Shown here piece after piece: positions 40,431 through 53,200 of a DNA stretch of 64,000 nt. Location of the stretch: assembly GCA_007844125.1 (NCBI GenBank), contig CM017570.1, positions 52,582,609 through 52,646,608 on the forward strand, given 5' to 3'. Under the pieces are notes generated by a model, which worked only from the letters and a program-made list of their open reading frames with translations, was not told the DNA's origin and searched no databases. The translations under genes were made by a program, and so were the position numbers. Numbering within the stretch: the stretch's first letter is position 1; the number at the start of each line of letters is the position of its first letter. The stretch comes from Sinonovacula constricta. Its lineage: Eukaryota; Mollusca; Bivalvia; Cardiida; Solecurtidae.

Positions 40431-42250
40431 AATACAACTTCCTACAAATTCATGCAGCATTTTAACCAAAATAGTTCTATTCTTCCTTCAAGTTTACTGA
40501 ACATTTTTAACTAACCAATTCCATTATTTAACTTAATACATGAACCTTTGTATTCCATACAGTACTATTCCTAGAAGATCAGATATTTAAGGACAGAAGA
40601 AAGTCACATTGTTAATACAGGTTGACGGGCAATTTGAAATAAAGTAGTCAACTTCTTCATACAAGTTCGTGAATCATTGCAATCCAAACATAACAATTAT
40701 TTTTACAATTTCAAGAATAATTGTATTCCAATCATGAACATTATTTATACAAGTTCAAGAATAACTGTATTCCAATCATCAACATTATTTTTACAAGCTC
40801 AGGAATTATTGTATTCCAATCATTTACATTATTAATACAAGTTCAAGAATTATTGTATTCCAATCATCAACATTATTTATACAAGTTCAGGAATAATTGT
40901 ATGCCAATCTTGAACTTTATTTATACAAGTTCATAAATAATTGCAATCCAATCATCAACATAAGTTAGACAAGTTCAAGAATAATTGTATTCCAATCATC
41001 AACATTATTTATACAAGTTCAAGAATAATTGAATTCCAATCATCAACATTATTTACACAAGTTCAATAATAACTGTATGCAAATCATCAACATAATTTAT
41101 ACAAGTTCATAAATAGTTGCAATTCAATCATCAACATTAGTTATACAAGTTCATGAATAATTGTATTCCAATCATGAACTTTATTTATACAAGTTCATAA
41201 ATAATTGCAATCCAATCATCAACATTAGTTAGACAAGTTCAAGAATAATGGTATTCCAATCATCAACATCATTTATACAAGTTCAAGAATAATTGAATTC
41301 CAATCATCAACATTATTTACACAAGTTCAATAATAACTGTATGCAAATCATCAACATTATTTATACAAGTTCAAGAACAATTGTATTCCGATCATCAACA
41401 TTATTTATGCAATTTCATGAAAAATTGTTTTCAATCATCAACATTATTTATACAAGTTCAGGAATAATTACAATTCAATCATCCACATTATTTATACAAG
41501 TTCATAAATAATTACAATCCAATCATCAACCTTATTTTATACAAGTTCAAGAATAATTGTTTTCAATCATCAACATTATTTATACAAGTTCATGAATAAT
41601 TGTTTTCAATCATCAACATTATTTATACAAGTTCAGGAATAATTACAATCCAATCATCAACCTTATTTTATACAAGTTCAAGAATAATTGTGTTCCAATC
41701 ATCCACTTTATTTATACAAGTTCAAGAATACTTGTATATTCCATGAATAGTAGATTTAAAATACATCCGATATTTCAACAAACCCAAGCAGGATTTTAAG
41801 CAAGTAAAACATGTTTCTAAAACATCAGATACTCGTATAATGGCAATGCCACTTTATTTTCCACATTACCATACTGTTTTACATTTTAAGACGTTGCCTG
41901 AGTTTAGGAACCTCACACAATTCAACTGGCCCAATTGTTCAACTTAATAAATTCATTCTACACAAGTTCGCCACTATTGCTACAATTCCAAACATCTATG
42001 CAGGAACTAGGCCCATATGTTCTAGACTGCCAAAATGAAACTAGTCCCTTTCCTTTCCAACCTAATAAATTCCCTCTAGGAAATTCGCTCCAATATGTCT
42101 ACAAGTATATACATACCAACATTACAACTAGGCTCATTATTTCTATAGGTCCACGAATAGTCCCTTTATACCTACACGTGATTCATGCACTGAAACTGGT
42201 TCTATTACTCATTAAAGTCCACCATATTGAATCTAGTCTACATAGTAATT
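40431..42250. repeat. ~44-bp minisatellite, subfamily 3, with diverged edges
   Basis: The clean part at about 40680-41740 has unit AAGTTCAAGAATAATTGTAT, TCCAATCATCAACATTATTT, ATAC, about 24 copies. Sequence on both sides (40431-40680 and 41740-42250) carries weak remnants such as TTCAACTTAATAAATTCATT. Frames at 40721-40936, 41293-41511 and 41935-42282 are repeat artefacts. Confidence 0.9.
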
Positions 42251-42454
42251 TATTTAATTCAATTTTTACATCAACTATTTAATCACCATAATCTACCATT
42301 TACAATAATCACTGCATACATATATTCTCATATTTTAAATCAACATAACCGAACAACATTGTAAACGTTATATAGTGTCAATATACAAGATAAGAAGTGA
42401 ATATTGTATACCTTAGTCAGAAATTAAAGATAGTAACATTATCATAAAAAACCC

Positions 42455-42505
42455 TAATTATGATAGTTATAGCAACATCCAGCTATTTTGGTGAAGGACG
42501 ACCCC
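42455..42505 (-). mobile_element. SINE-like fragment
   Basis: AATTATGATAGTTATAGCAACATCCAGCT matches the distal end of the SINE-like copy at 10045-10100 (ATTATGATCATTATAGCAAC). Only the tail end is present. Confidence 0.6.
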
Positions 42506-43840
42506 CCCCCAAAAAAGTCTACATTACGAATAAACAGCCCTACACAATGCTTGATAGCCCTGTTTGGTTAAAAAACAACTACAATAGCTGTAATAATGGA
42601 TGTTAGTAGTGAGTATTAAAACTTTACGTATTCATGCATAATATAAGGTAACACCACATGCACGGACATGACAATATACGACATTACCGACATATGACAT
42701 AAATGATTTGAATAAACGAAATAGATAAACATCTTTTTCCTACTAGGTATTCTAAATCAGGAGTTATTTTTGTATTTATTACATTTTTCGTAAGTACAGA
42801 TATTCATACCTTGTTGTACAGATATACCCTAGTGTTTTCTTTTAAGTTTAGATGCAGTTTTCTATCATTTCATTGTAAAAATCAGCTTTAGATTTTAAGC
42901 TCGTTAACACATCGTTAACGAATTATTTTGTTATTATTAACATGCATCTTCTTCAACTACTGGAAATTCGGGCATCCGTAAAGATGGACGACTCCTTTGG
43001 GATATTTTGCAGTACAGATGTATAAACATCGCAAATGGTTCAGCAGGTACAGTGAATGGAGAAATCGGGCGTCTTAAAGTGGTTTGACCATTTAAGAGGA
43101 GGAAAAACATTCATATATGACGATAAGCGTCCTGGACGGCTAACACCTCTCATTACGACATTGCTAACGTCTGTAAACATTCTTATTTAAACATATCGTT
43201 GTCACATTGAGCGATATATCGCGAAATCCACTGACATCTTATTTGAGACTCTATGGAACAAAATGCACAACCAAATATTTAAGGAAAATTTAGACACAAT
43301 TAAAGAAAACAATAACATGATATATACACTGTGCAACAGTCTTCTCCTTTGAACAAAAAGAAATTAACACAAACATTTTGCGACACCTTATAAAATCATG
43401 TAAATAATGAACAAAAATTAGCATGTACAATAAAAATATTTACAATAAATCACAACATACACTATGATAATTTAAATAACAGTAACGAATAATATAGGGC
43501 CTAAACAATAGATTAAAAAAACAAATAGAAATAAATAAAATAATAAATAAATAAATAAAATAAAAAAGTTTGGCTACTTCAAAAACCGTAAGATTAAGTA
43601 CCTGCATACCTATGATTTTAACTCATGCAAACCATTGAACAGGTTGTTATTTTGGGCCGTAAAATAAGCATACTTATAAGACATTAAAACGATTGATTTG
43701 GAAAACACATTTATGCAATAATAGTGACAAAAACGGTAATAGTCATATATCAAATAAAATTATGCAAATATATATAATAGGCTGTGTAAACTGACTTCTT
43801 ATGAAAAGCAGACAGATTTATCAGTGAAACAAAAAAGATT
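42506..43840. other. No gene seen; 3' flank of the NLR gene
   Basis: AT-rich with an AATAAATA-rich tract at about 43525-43565. No credible frame or RNA signature. Confidence 0.5.
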
Positions 43841-43846
43841 TTTATT
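43841..43846 (-). terminator. Candidate polyadenylation signal of the NLR gene
   Basis: AATAAA on the minus strand (TTTATT on plus), about 380 bases downstream of the stop codon at 44226. It is the first canonical hexamer I noticed after the degenerate repeat tail. In AT-rich DNA such hexamers are common, so support is weak. Confidence 0.35.
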
Positions 43847-43914
43847 GGAAAAGTCCATCTAACGACTTTTTGCCAAATCTATTTTACATTCTTCCTTGCT
43901 TGATGTACTGCGCA

Positions 43915-44225
43915 ATGATCGACATTTTGATGTTAATTAGACGGAGGCTCCTCGTGACTGGCATCACTTAAATGCCGCTGACAAATATATTAGTAAGTGG
44001 AACAATTCTAAGTTCGGTGTGGTTTGAAAGATCAAAGAAACAGTTTTCATAAACTTGATGTTCTGCGTAGTCAATGTTTTTCATGATTAACGCCTTAAGT
44101 TCATGAGTTCATGATACACTTTCCATCACATTGTGACTGGTCTCACTTTCAGGACGCTGACAGATATAGTAAGCAAAACAGCTCTGAGTTCGCTGTGGAT
44201 TTAAAGATCTAGGAAACCGTCTTCA
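43915..44225 (-). pseudogene. Degenerate LRR units beyond the stop codon
   Basis: Below the stop the minus strand still resembles the array. Recognisable pieces of the repeat (TTTCCTAGATCT, CTGTCAG, AACATTGAC, CAAACCACACCGAACTTAGA) continue for roughly 1.7 units with internal deletions and stops. The stop of the open frame itself results from a ~5-base deletion: the usual GCAGAACATCAAAATAATG reads GCACCAAAATAATG, which brings TAA into frame. The ancestral array was therefore longer. Confidence 0.75.
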
Positions 44226-47200
44226 TTATTTTGGTGCGAAGTAAATGTTTTCCAATAATAGTTTCGTGGGCTTATGCGTACTTGAGACACTTTTTTGCAG
44301 GGAATCTATTTCATCCTTGTTTGGCATTTTGATGTTTTTTAAAAGGAGACACCTCGTGGCTGGTCTCGCTTTCAGACCTCTAACAGGTATGTTAGCAAGT
44401 AACACTACTGTAAGTTCGGTGTGGTTTGTAAGATCAAGGAAACGGTCTTCATTATTTTGATGTTCTGCGCAGTCAATATTTTGCAGGGCTAACTCCTCAA
44501 GTCCATGCGTGCGTGATACACTTTCCATCAAACTAACGATTTCGGAATTGTTAGCCAGTTTTATATCTGTGAGTTTTAGACACTTTGTGACAGGCCTCGC
44601 TTTCAGGCCGCTGACAGATATCCGAGTTAGTGAAACCATTCTAAGTTTAGTGTGATTTGACAGATCAAGGAAACAGTCTTCATTATTTTGATGTTCTGCG
44701 CAGTCAATTTCTTCCAGGACTAACTCCTCAAGTCCATGCGTGCTTGATACACTTTTCATCAAACTAACTAATTCACCATTGTTAGCAAGTTTTATTTTTG
44801 TGAGATTTAGACTCTTTGTAACTGACATCGCTTTCAGGCCGCTGACAGATATCCGAGTTAGTTCAACAATTCTAAGTTCAGTGTGGTTTGACAGATCTAT
44901 GAAACAGTCTTCATTATTTTGAAGATCCGCGCAGTCAATTTCTTTCAGAACTAACTCTTCAAGTCCATGCGTGCTTGATACACTTTTCATCAGAGAAACT
45001 TTTTCGGCATTGTTAGCAAGTTTTATGTCTGTGAGTTTTAGACTCTTTGTCACAGGCCTCGCTTTCAAGCCGCTGACAAATATCCGAGTTAGTGAAACCA
45101 TTCTAAGTTCGGTGTGGTTTGACAGATCTAGGAAACAGTCTTCATTATTTTGATGTTCTGCGCAGGCAATTTCCTCCAGGACTAACTCCTCAAGTCCATG
45201 AGTGCTTGATACACTTTTCATCAGAGAAACGATTTCACCATTGTTAGCCAGTTTTATGTCTGTGAGTTTTAGACTCTTTGTGACTGACCTCGCATTCAGG
45301 CCGCTGACAGATATCCGAGTTAGTTCAACAATTCTAAGTTTAGTGTGGTTTGACAGATCTAGGAAACAGTCTTCATTATTTTGATGTTCTGCGCAGTCAA
45401 TGTTTCCCAGGACTAACTCCTCAAGTCCATGCGTGCTTGATACACTTTTCATCAGAGAAACTATTTCACCATTGTTAGCCAGTTTTATGTCTATGAGTAT
45501 CAGACTCTTTGTGACTGCCCTCAATTTCAGACCGCTGACAGATATACGAGCCAGTAACACCCTTGTAAGTTCAGCGTGGTTTGACAGATCTAGGAAACAG
45601 TCTTCATTATTTTGATGTTCTGTGCATTCAATGTTTTGGAGGTGTAACTCCTCAAGTCCATGCATGCTTGATACCCTTTTCATCAAACTAACTATTTCAC
45701 CATTGTTAGCCAGTTTTATGTCTATGAGTTCCAGAGTCTTTGTGACTGCCCCCACTTTCACATCGCTGACAGATATCCGAGCCAGTGACACCGTTCTAAG
45801 TTCGGTGTTTTTTGACAGATCTAGGAAATAGGCATCATTATTTTTTTGTTCTGCGCAGGCAATTTCTTCCAGGACTAACTCCTCAAGTCCATGCGTGCTT
45901 GATACACTTTTCATCAGAGAAACTATTTCGGCATTGTTAGCCAGTTTAATGTCTATGAGTCTTAGAGCCATAGTGTCTGGCCTCACTTTCAGTCCGCTGA
46001 CAGATATCCGAGATAGTCCAACACATCTAAGTTCTGTATGGTTTGATAGATCCAGGACATAGTATTCATTTTTTTGCTGTTCTGCACAGTCGATGTTTTG
46101 CAGGACTAACTCATCAAGTCCATGCGTGCTTGATATACTTTTCATCAGAGAAACTATTTCACCATTGTTAGCCAGTTTTATGTCTATGAGTCTTAGAGCC
46201 ATAGTGTCTGGCCTCACTTTCAGGCCGCTGACAGATATCCGAGATAGTCCAACATATCTAAGTTCTGTATGGTTTGATAGATCTAGGAAACAGTCTTCAT
46301 TATTTTGATGTTCTGCACAGTCAATGTTTAGCAGGACTAACGTCTCAAGTCCATGTGTGTGTGATACACTTTTCATCAAACTAACTATTTCACCATTGTT
46401 AGCCAGTTTAATGTCTGTGAGATTTAGTCTCTTTGTGACCGGCCTCGCTTTCAGGCCGCTGACAGATATCCGAGATAGTTCAACATATCTAAGTTCTGTA
46501 TGGTTTGATAGATCTAGGAAACAGTCTTCATTACTTTGATGTTCTGCACAGTCAATGTTTAGCAGGACTAACGTCTCAAGTCTATGTGTGTGTGATACAC
46601 TTTTCATCAAACTAACTATTTCACCATTGTTAGCCAGTTTAATGTCTGTGAGATTTAGTCTCTTTGTGACCGGCCTCGCTTTCAGGCCGCTGACAGATAT
46701 CCGAGATAGTCCAACATATCTAAGTTCTGTATGGTTTGATAGATCCAGGAAATAGTATTCATTATTTTGCTGTTCTGCACAGTCGATGTTTTGCAGGACT
46801 AACTCCTCAAGTCCATGCGTGCTTGATACACTTTTCATCAGAGAAACTTTTTCGGCATTGTTAGCCAGTTTAATGTCTATGAGTCTTAGATCCATAGTGT
46901 CTGGCCTCACTTTCAGTCCGCTGACAGATATCCGAGATAGTCCAACACATCTAAGTTCTGTATGGTTTGATAGATCCAGGACATAGTATTCATTTTTTTG
47001 CTGTTCTGCACAGTCGATGTTTTGCAGGACTAACTCATCAAGTCCATGCGTGTTTGATATACTTTTCATCAGAGAAACTATTTCACCATTGTTAGCCAGT
47101 TTTATGTCTATGAGTCTTAGAGCCATAGTGTCTGGCCGCACTTTCAGGCCGCTGACAGATATCCGAGATAGTCCAACATATCTAAGTTCTGTATGGTTTG

Positions 47201-50200
47201 ATAGATCTAGGAAACAGTCTTCATTATTTTGATGTTCTGCACAGTCAATGTTTAGCAGGACTAACGTCTCAAGTCCATGTGTGTGTGATACACTTTTCAT
47301 CAAACTAACTATTTCACCATTGTTAGCCAGTTTAATGTCTGTGAGATTTAGTCTCTTTGTGACCGGCCTCGCTTTCAGGCCGCTGACAGATATCCGAGAT
47401 AGTCCAACATATCTAAGTTCTGTATGGTTTGATAGATCCAGGAAATAGTATTCATTATTTTGCTGTTCTGCACAGTCGATGTTTTGCAGGACTAACTCCT
47501 CAAGTCCATGCGTGCTTGATACACTTTTCATCAGAGAAACTATTTCGGCATTGTTAGCCAGTTTAATGTCTATGAGTCTTAGATCCATAGTGTCTGGCCT
47601 CACTTTCAGTCCGCTGACAGATATCCGAGATAGTCCAACACATCTAAGTTCTGTATGGTTTGATAGATCCAGGACATAGTATTCATTTTTTTGCTGTTCT
47701 GCACTGTTGATGTTTTGCAGGACTAACTCATCAAGTCCATGCGTGTTTGATATACTTTTCATCAGAGAAACTATTTCACCATTGTTAGCCAGTTTTATGT
47801 CTATGAGTCTTAGAGCCATAGTGTCTGGCCTCACTTTCAGGCCGCTGACAGATATCCGAGATAGTCCAACATATCTAAGTTCTGTATGGTTTGATAGATC
47901 TAGGAAACAGTCTTCATTATTTTGATGTTCTGCACAGTCAATGTTTAGCAGGACTAACGTCTCAAGTCCATGTGTGTGTGATACACTTTTCATCAAACTA
48001 ACTATTTCACCATTGTTAGCCAGTTTAATGTCTGTGAGATTAAGTCTCTTTGTGACCGGCCTCGCTTTCAGGCCGCTGACAGATATCCGAGATAGTCCAA
48101 CATATCTAAGTTCTGTATGGTTTGATAGATCCAGGAAATAGTATTCATTATTTTGCTGTTCTGCACAGTCGATGTTTTGCAGGACTAACTCATCAAGTCC
48201 ATGCATGCTTGAGATACTTTTCATCAGCGAAACTATTTCAGAATTGTTAGCCAGTTTTATGTTTATGAGTCTTAGAGCCATAGTGTTTGGACTTAGTTTC
48301 AGGCCGCTGACAGATATCCGAGTTAGGAAAACGTTTCTAAGTTCGGTGTGATTTGACAGATCTAGGAAACAGTCTTCATTACTTTGATATTCTGCGCAGT
48401 CAATGTTTTGCAGTATTAACACCTTAAGTCCATGCGTGCTTGATAAACTTTTCATCAGCGAAACTATTTCACTATTGTTAGCCATTTTTATGTCTGTGAG
48501 TATTACAGTCATAGTTTCTGGCCTCACTTTCAGGCTGCTGACAGATATCCGAGATAGTGCAACCCATCTTAGTTCGGTGTGGTTTGACAGATCAAGGAAA
48601 CAGTCTTCATTGTTTTGATGTTCTGCGCAGTCAATGTTTTGCAGGACTAACGCCTTAAGTCCATGCGTGCTTGATACACTTTTCATCAACGAAACTATTT
48701 CCCCTTCGTTAGCCAGTTTTATGTCTATAAGACTTACAACCGTAGTGTCTGGTCTTAGTTTCAGGCCGCTGACAGATATCCGAGTTAGGGAAACTATTGT
48801 AAGTTCGGTATGGTTTGACAGATCTAGGAAACAATCTTCATTATTTTGATGTTCTGCGCAGTCAATTTCTTCCAAGACTAACTCCTTAAGTCCATGCGTG
48901 CGTGATACACTTTTCATCAAACTAACTCTTTCACCATTGTTTGCCAGTTTTATGTCTGTGAGTTTTAGACTCTTTGTGAGCGGCCTCGCTTTCAGGCCCT
49001 TGACGGATATCCGAGATAGTTCAACAATTCTAAGTTCGGTGTGGTTTGAAAAATCTATGAAACAGTCTTCATTATTTTGATGTTCTGCATAGTCAATGTT
49101 TTGCAGTACTAACTCCTCAAGTCCATGTGTGCTTGATACACTTTTCATCAAACTAACTATTTCACCATTGTTAGCCAGTTTTATGTCTATGAGTCTTAGA
49201 GTCATAGTGTTTGGACTTAGTTTCAGGCCCCTGAAAGATATCCGAGTTAGGGAAACTATTTTAAGTTCGGTGTGGTTTAACAGATCTAGGAAACAGTCTT
49301 GATTATTTTGAGGTTCTGCACAGTCAATGTTTTCCAGGAATAACAGCTTAAGTTTACGCATGCTTGATACACTTTTTATCAGCGAAACTATTTCACCGTT
49401 GTTAGCCAGTTTTATGTCTATGAGACTTAGAGCCATAGAGTTTGGGCTTAGTTTCAGGCCGCTGACAGATATCCGAGTTAGGAGAACGCTTCTAAGTTCG
49501 TTGTGGTTTGCCAGATCCAGGAAACAGTCTTTATTATTTTGATGTTCTGCACAATCAATGTTTTGCAGGACTAACTCCTCAAGTCCATGCGTGGTTGATA
49601 AACTTTTTATCATCGAAACTATTTCACCATTGTTAGCCATTTTTATGTCTATGAGTCTTAAATTCATAGTGTCTGGCCTCACTTTTAGGCCGCTGACAGA
49701 TATCCGAGAAAGTGCAACCAATCTAAGTTCGGTGTGGTTTGACAGATCAAGGAAACAGTCTTCATTGTTTTGATGTTCTGCACAGTCAATGTTTTGCAGG
49801 ACTAACGCCTTAAGTCCATGGATGCTTGATACGCTTTTCATCAACGAAACTATTTCCCCTTCGTTAGCCAGTTTTATGTCTATAAGACTTACAACCGTAG
49901 TGTCTGGTCTTAGTTTCAGGCCGCTGACACATATCCGAGTTAGGGAAACTATTGTAAGTTGGGTGTGGTTTGACAGATCTAGGAAACAATCTTCATTATT
50001 TTGATGTTCTGCGCAGTTAATTTCTTCCAGGACTAACTCCTTAAGTCCATGCGTGCGTGATACACTTTTCATCAAACTAACTATTTCACCATTGTTTGCC
50101 AGTTTTATGTCTGTGAGTTTTATACTCTTTGTGACAGGCCACGCTTTCAGGCCCTTGACAGATATCCGAGATAGTTCAACAATTCTAAGTTCGGTGTGGT

Positions 50201-53200
50201 TTGAAAAATCTATGTAACAGTCTTCATTATTTTGATGTTCTGCACAGTCAATGTTTTGCAGTACTAACTCCTCAAGTCCATGTGTGCTTGATACACTTTT
50301 CATCAAACTAACTATTTCAACATTGTTAGCCAGTTTTATATCTGTCAGTTTTAGACTCTTTGTGAGAGCCCTCGCTTTCAGGCCCTTGACGGATATCCGA
50401 GATAGTTCAACAATTCTAAGTTCGGTGTGGTTTGACAGATCTATGAAACAGTCTTCATTATTTTGATGTTCTGCATAGTCAATGTTTTGCAGTACTAACT
50501 CCTCAAGTCCATGTGTGCTTGATACACTTTTCATCAAACTAACTATTTCACCATTGTTGGCCAGTTTTATGTCTATGAGTCTTAGAGTCATAGTGTTTGG
50601 ACTTAGTTTCAGGCCCCTGAAAGATATCCGAGTTAGGGAAACTATTTTAAGTTCGGTGTGGTTTAACAGATCTAGGAAACAGTCTTGATTATTTTGAGGT
50701 TCTGCGCAGTCAATGTTTTGCAGGACTAACGCCTTAAGTCCATGCATGCTTGATACGCTTTTCATCAACGAAACTATTTCCCCTTCGTTAGCCAGTTTTA
50801 TGTCTATAAGACTTACAACCGTAGTGTCTGGTCTTAGCTCTAGGCCGCTGACACATATCCGAGTTAGGGAAACTATTGTAAGTTCGGTGTGGTTTGACAG
50901 ATCTAGGAAACAATCTTCATTATTTTGATGCTCTGCGCAGTCAATGTTTTGCAGGACTAACTCCTTAAGTCCATGCATGCTTGATAAACCTTTCATCAGC
51001 GAAACTATTTCACTATTGTTAGCCATTTTTATGCATATGAGTCTTAAATTCATAGTGTCTGGCCTCACTTTCAGGCCGCTGACAAATATCCGAGATAGTG
51101 CAACCAATCTAAGTTCGGTGTGGTTTGACAGATCTAGGAAACAGTTTTCATTATTTTGATGTTCTGCACAGTCAATGTTTTGCAGGACTAACGCCTCAAG
51201 TTCATGCGTGCTTGAAACACTTTTCATCAACGAAACTATTTCCCCTTCGTTAGCAAGTTTTACCTCTATGAGACTTAGAGACATAGTGTTTGGACTTAGT
51301 TTCAGGCCGCAGACAGATATCCGAGTTAGGGAAACTATTCTCAGTTCGGTGTGGTTTGACAGATCTAGGAAACAGTCTTCATTATTTTGATGTTCTGCGC
51401 AGTCAATTTCTTCCAGGACTAACTCCTCAAGTCCATGCATGCTTGATACACTTTTCATCAAATTAACTATTTCACCATTATTAGCCAGTTTTATGTCTGT
51501 GAGATTTAGTCTCTTTGTGACAGGCCTCGCTCTCAGGCCGCTGACAGATATCCGAGTTAGGTCAACAATTCTAAGTTCGGTGTGGTTTGACAGATCTAGG
51601 AAACAGTCTTCATTATCTTGATGTTCTGCGCAGTCAATGTTTTGCAGTACTAACTCCTCCAGTCCATGCATGCTTGATACACTTTTCATCAAACTAACTA
51701 TTTTACCATTGTTTGCCAATTTTATGTCGGTGAGCTTTAGACTCTTTGTGACAGGCCTCGCTTTCAGGCCGCTGAAAGATATCCGAGTTAGTTCAACAAT
51801 TCTAAGTTCGGTGTGGTTTGACAAATCTATGAAACAGTCTTCATTATTTTGATGTTCTGCACAGTCAATGTTTTGCAGTACTAACGTCTCAAGTCCATGC
51901 ATGCTTGATAGACTTTTCATTAAAGAAACGATTTCGCCATTGTTAGCCAGTTTTATGTCTATGAGTCTTAGACTCATTGTGACTGCGCTCAATTTCAGGC
52001 CGATGACAGATATTTTAGCAAGTGAAACTATTCTAAGTTCGGTCTGGTTTGACAGATCAAGGAAACAGCCTTCATTATTTTGATGTTCTGCACAGTCAAC
52101 GTTTTGCAGGACTAACGCATCAAGTCCATGCATGCCTGATACACTTTCCATCAGCGAAACTATTTCAGAATTGTTAGCCAGTTTTATGTTAATGAGACTT
52201 AGAACCATAGTGTCTGGTCTTAGTTTCAGGCCGCTGATAGATATCCGAGTAAGGGAAACTATTCTAAGTTCGGTGTGGTTTGACAGATCTAGGAAACAGT
52301 GTTCATTATTTTGATGTTCTGCATAGTCAATGTTTTGCAGGACTAACCGAATAAGTCCATGCATGTTTGAGATACTATTTATCAGAGAAAACATTTCGTC
52401 CTGTTTCAAAAATGAAATGTTTTGAAGAACGACGACTTCAGTGACTGGACTTAATCGCAGCTTCCTAATATATATGTCTGCCAGTTCAATGGATTCCAAA
52501 TGAGTGTGCGTTGACAAATCGATTACATATTCTATGTTTCTTGATTGTTTAGTGCGTTCCTTCTGTGTCAACGTCTTGTTGACCGCGCTTTCGTATATGT
52601 CCATATCTGATATCATTGTCAATTCTGAAAGAAGTGCATCAAAATCGCTTTGCAAAAATGTTAATATTTTACGGGCATTTTGTTTACCATTTAACAGGAT
52701 GACAATAGATCGAAGAGACTTGGCAGTAGCAATACTCGACATAAGATCCATCATGCCATCTTCTGTGCCGATTTTGACTTCATTCAGGTAAAGATAAGAC
52801 AGTGTCGAACTTACTTTTAAAGAATCAGCTTCTATATTACGAAGCCACAAACATTTCAGATTACAAAGTTTCGAAAAATCTAACGTGATGTTATCACCCC
52901 GGCTTTGCAGAATGTTCTGTTGGCACATGCTGGAAATTAAAGAAAAGAAATCCACGCATTTAGACCTCAGTGATTCCGAACTGTCCATAAACAGTGGTAA
53001 TCCCATGTACATATTGTAAAGGGAAGAATTAAAATGAATACTTCCTAAATTCATTTTTAGACTTTTGTTTTGATGCATACGTTCATTGTAACAAAGCCTC
53101 AGCAAGCATTGTGTAAAAATCAGTTCCAATTCGTTAGCGTTGTAAGCGTTACAATTATCGAACATATTTGCCATTGTTCTTTCTAACAATCTTACAGACT

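Noticed and set aside
44245..52314. A ladder of 60-72-codon plus-strand frames every 231 bp opposite the LRR array
   Set aside because: They mirror the repeat unit on the opposite strand, start and stop at the same place in each unit, and have no domain. They are shadows of the LRR exon.
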